Part shown: piece by piece, positions 60,371-64,000 of the stretch
Position numbering within the stretch: position 1 is the stretch's first letter
Layout of the letters: each line of letters begins with the position of its first letter
NCBI RefSeq assembly: GCF_009727055.1
Contig: NC_052349.1
Location: 92,367,244 to 92,431,243 of the forward strand
Origin: Benincasa hispida
Taxonomy: Eukaryota > Streptophyta > Magnoliopsida > Cucurbitales > Cucurbitaceae
Direction: 5' to 3'
DNA: 64,000 nt
The notes under the pieces: model-generated
The model's database searches: none
Seen by the model: only the letters and a program-made list of their open reading frames with translations
Told to the model about the DNA's origin: nothing
Translations under genes and position numbers: made by a program

Positions 60371-61725
60371 TGATTATAAGTCATAGTTCTGTCTAGGTTA
60401 AGGTATTTAAGTTGACCGTGAGGGGACACCTCTACCTGAAAATTATTCAAATAGTTATATTTTATTTAATTTCATTAACAATGTTTTTAAATAAACAATT
60501 TGCAATAAAAATAATATTTTTTCACGTCATTAGATGCATGATTATAGGTTCTATTATTTCATTATTTTATAATCTTATAAGTTTAATGAATCAGATTAAA
60601 ATCTATAATCAAGAGTTACATGCAAATATAGGTCTTAATTAATTTTAAAATGGTTTAAAACTAATTCACCTAAACTTATGTTAAAGTATTTCTAATATGA
60701 TTAGAAATAGGTTAATCTTTTATTTCATTTTAATAGTATTAAATTGGAAATAATAAAAGATTAAATTTATAAATAATTGTTTATAAGGGGAAGGTTTCGT
60801 TTAAGGATAAGGTATTTAAGCTGACAGAAATAGAACAGCCTACCTAAAACTGACTTGGAAGGTGAATTAGACAAATATTTTATAAGCATGGAAAAGTTTA
60901 TTAATATGTTTAATGAACAAGAATTATATATTGTTAAACTATCAAATGTAAGAGTTATATTGGGCCAATTTAACAATGGACTTAGATAAATTATTAACCG
61001 GATTTATCTAAGTGAAAAACCCTAGGTGTAAAATACCTAGTGGGAGGAAAATTGATATGTATGATATGATAATTTCTTTTCACGTTCTTTCTAAAAGTTC
61101 ACACCATGAGATCTATGCTCGACCTCTGGCACCGTTTGCTTGTGTCCTCCTTCATAAGGTGTTTGCATAGATCAATACCAAGGTGAATGGAGAAAGTGTT
61201 TATAGTAAATAGGAGAGGGTGTGTTAATGCATCCGACGATCTCTCTCATTAGTTTGTTGTGAAATTTCATTCTCAGCTTCGTGGCACTGTTTGCTTGTGT
61301 CCCCCTTCAGAAAGTGTTTGCATGAAGTTGATCACAAAGTCTAGAAATAGGTAGGATTTCTTTAGTTTTTGCCCAATCAATTTTTCCCTTCGGTTGGCTC
61401 ATTGGAGCAGACCTCTAAGGTCTAAAATGAAGGGTTACACTTACAAAAAATTTTAAACAAGATAATAATTTCTTGACCGAACAATGGTGATTAATCATTA
61501 CAAGAGTAAGAATTATTCTGGTATAATGATTGGTTGAGAATGTCTCAATTCAATGAAGAGACAACTTATCACCCCTCGGTGGCTTTTATTCTAAATCATT
61601 GAAACATCATTATAAAAATTAGATGTCGCATAGGATACATTAAATTTTTGCTAAAATTGATTGATTTTAATAGGTTTTTGCATATAACTAATATAAATAA
61701 TTGTATGGTTTTAGCAAACTTCAAA
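60371..61725 (+). other. Leader of copia E
   Basis: GTATTTAAGTTGACCGTGAG (about 60400) and GTATTTAAGCTGACAGAAAT (about 60805) match 46957, so this part is itself duplicated about 400 bases apart. Further on, tandem units start at 61128 and 61283 (GGCAC phrase, period 155). Frames of 60-76 codons are not genes. Confidence 0.65.
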
Positions 61726-62008
61726 ATGACTAGTGCTACAATCAACTTGTTAAGTACCGATAAATTAACTTGTAACAACTATACTAGTTGGAAAAATACA
61801 ATCAATATTGTACTCATCATTGATGACTTAAGATTTGTCTTACTTGAGGAATCCCCTTAAGTTCTTGCTTAAAATGCACCTCGAAATGTTTGGGATGCAT
61901 ATGAGATATGGGTAAAGGCAAAATGAAAAGGCCATAGCGTATATTCTTGCTAACTTGACTGAAATCTTGGAAAAGAAACATGAATCCATGGTCATTGTAT
62001 GCAAGATT
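61726..62008 (+). pseudogene. Copia E gag start (interrupted)
   Basis: ATG at 61726 opens MTSATINLLSTDKLTCNNY with SWKNTINIVLIIDDLRFVLL, the N-terminal gag text of this lineage. A stop follows at 61858. The frame-decayed text then runs on (AKKHE-like, about 61970) to 62008, where an LTR has inserted. Confidence 0.75.
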
Positions 62009-64000
62009 TGTTGGGTTTTATGCCCTAAAACTCGTAGATAGTAATGTAACATTTAACTGATCATTAATAAAGTGTTATTAATGTTTATTACAATAAATAG
62101 TTATTGTTTATCTTGTATTTATCTTGCCTAAATAACCATATATAATAAACTAACATCCTAGATTATTGTATGGGTTTTGAACTGTATGTGGAGACATACG
62201 GGGATCAGTGCTCAAGATACAGCCTAAAGGGTCTATAGTATATGAATAAGGTTGGGTACCTTATTCTAGTGACACTATGGATGTGATTCACTTTTTATTT
62301 GATACAAATTCAATGACCCAACGCATTTATGTAGGAGACATGCGAGTGGGAATATCATATTCAATAAGTTTGCAAAAGATCGGACCATGAAAAAGTAACC
62401 ACTATATGTAACTCCATTGACTAGTCAGGTTTCTATTTCACTAGGATGATCTAGGAAACTTAGTCTTAATCTTGAGTGAATTATGGACTCCTGTTCATGA
62501 GGGATTGTCCGTTGATTTGTATGGGTGAGAGTGGTCAGTTCGTCGACTAAATAAGCTTACCATTTTGGGGACAAGACCGAGTGGGGAGCTGAGAACATAA
62601 TTTCACGAGATGGAATTCATTCCTTCCTGACTTTAGGGTAAGTATATGAGTGTTCCCTTAAGTGGTGTCTCCGGGACTTGAACAAATGACCCTACTCTCT
62701 CTCTCTCTGGTCCGAGAAGGATTTCTGTATGATGGTTGGTCCACAAACAAGATGCTCATTGGAGGAGCACTGGTACTTAAGGATGTAGAGGTAACCCAGG
62801 GGTAAAACAATAACTTAACCCACCTAGTGTTACAAACACTTGTGAAGAACTAACTTGTTGTTATTGGTCAATATCTGTGGACACAAAAATATATATGTAG
62901 TGAGAAGAGTGCAACTGTGGGTCTATAGTGGAGTGTACCCATAGTTAACGAATATTGATTAACTTGGTTAATGAGTATAGTCAATTAATCGTATATCGTT
63001 GGAGCTTCTAATCTTTCGGTCCATTAGGTCCCACTGATAACTCATAAAGGGTATTGAGGTAATTAAAGTCATTTGAGATGTTCAAATTTACTAAGGGAAA
63101 GAATATAATGTATGGTGATACATTATAATTAATTAAACTTTATAATATAAATTTATTGTGAATTTGATTTAAAATTAATTTATGAAAGAATTAAATATTT
63201 TAAGGAGTTCAAATATTAAATTTAATATGAATAGAATTCATATTAATACCATAGATTAAAATTAATACGCATTAGATGCACATTAAAACTATAGGTAATA
63301 TGAGAGAAAAATAATTGAATGTGTTTCAATTATAAGGTGAAATTAAATAATATTTAATTTAATGATTAATTCATTGAAAATTTAATTAGTTATTTAATTA
63401 AATTAAATTAAATTAAATTTGGTTTAATTAAATTAATTCAATTACAACTATAGGTTATGAGATAGATGTATTAGAATATGATGTTAATGCACATTTAATT
63501 AAATATGAGATATTTAATTATTGTTAGTTAATTTGATTAATTAATAATTATTTGATTTATTTTAATAAATTAAATTTTGATTTAATTTTTTTTAATTAAA
63601 TGAATTTATTATTATTTAATTAATTTAATTTAATTTAATAAATAAATAAATAATGAATTTAAATTAAAAAAAATAGTTATAACAAACTCACATACGTTGG
63701 GAGTTATATGGGAGTTGGAGAGAGAGCTCCTCCTAACTCCCTCCTCTCTCTTAAAATAGCTCACTCGGTATTACAAAATTCTTTTTTCTCTCTGGCTTTG
63801 GTCTTTGAGATTTTTCTTTGTAGGAAATTCCCTCCAAAGATCTCACCTTCTTCTACCTCACTAGCCCAAGGAGAATACTGGTGAAACTATTTTGGTGCTA
63901 TTCACCTGTTTTGCAGTAGAGAAATCAAGATCGTAGATCCAAAATATTGGTAAAGCCCTCCAGATTCCTCAACAAAAGTAAGGGTTTCTAGATTTTATTT
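62009..64000 (+). repeat. LTR in copia E gag, running off the window
   Basis: Opens TGTTGGGTTTTATGCCC at 62009 after AGATT, the expected target site. Standard LTR phrases follow (GGTTGGGTACCTTATTC, GACATGCGAGTGGG). At least 1.99 kb. The window ends in a GTAAGGGTTTCT phrase like those near the LTR ends at 16380 and 27352. Whether it is a solo LTR or a full element cannot be seen. Confidence 0.7.

Overview
The window is nuclear DNA of a flowering plant, most likely a member of the gourd family (Cucurbitaceae). It is AT-rich and intergenic, with spliceless relics of Ty1/copia elements, a LINE, MITE-like foldback elements and microsatellites. The family-level guess rests on recognising the copia gag/pol lineage and a GATAGAC-type foldback repeat that I associate with cucurbits; it is inference, not a database result. 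I see no bacterial, viral-episome or organellar signature, no tRNA or rRNA gene and no CRISPR array.

Only one intact cellular gene is supported: a single-exon AP2/ERF transcription factor on the minus strand (7073 down to 6366), most like LEAFY PETIOLE of ERF group VIII. The rest of the first 14 kb is an old LTR-type repeat (1-1763), AT-rich spacer, MITEs and simple repeats.

From 14.15 to 28.5 kb there is a nest. An AT-rich foldback element with 52-58-bp internal repeats is split by a copia element (14651-27518) with a 1.9-kb 5' LTR, a primer binding site, a leader with 157-bp tandem repeats and decayed gag-pol. The 3' half of that element was replaced or filled by an LTR of a second family, a gypsy-like repeat with a 40-bp palindromic junction, and an inverted LTR of a third family. 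A 792-bp assembly gap lies at its end. From 28.5 to 34.2 kb is AT-rich spacer with one well-delimited MITE (32553-32913). A 5'-truncated LINE with a poly(A) tail lies at 34203-35520 (minus), followed by GC-richer repeat DNA split by another gypsy-like repeat.

From 38.9 to 54.1 kb two further copia relics lie head to tail. Copy B (38910-46287) is interrupted inside its RT/RNase H region by a solo LTR that itself holds an inverted solo LTR; both have readable target-site duplications. Copy C (46.3-54.1 kb) keeps its leader, gag, pol, polypurine tract and a 3' LTR. From 55 to 57.65 kb is the 3' end of a minus-strand copy D, abutting a relic of a DUF1985-like (Mutator/Ulp1-associated) gene. From 60.4 kb is the leader and gag start of copy E, into which another LTR (62009 to beyond the window) has inserted.

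Nothing here qualifies as a convincing new biological system. The most worthwhile oddities concern transposon biology: a reverse-transcriptase catalytic Asp replaced by Asn in all three readable copies, a conserved ~156-bp tandem repeat in every copia leader, an LTR-borne array of ACGATCG motifs, and a repeat-end hairpin that shows compensatory base changes.
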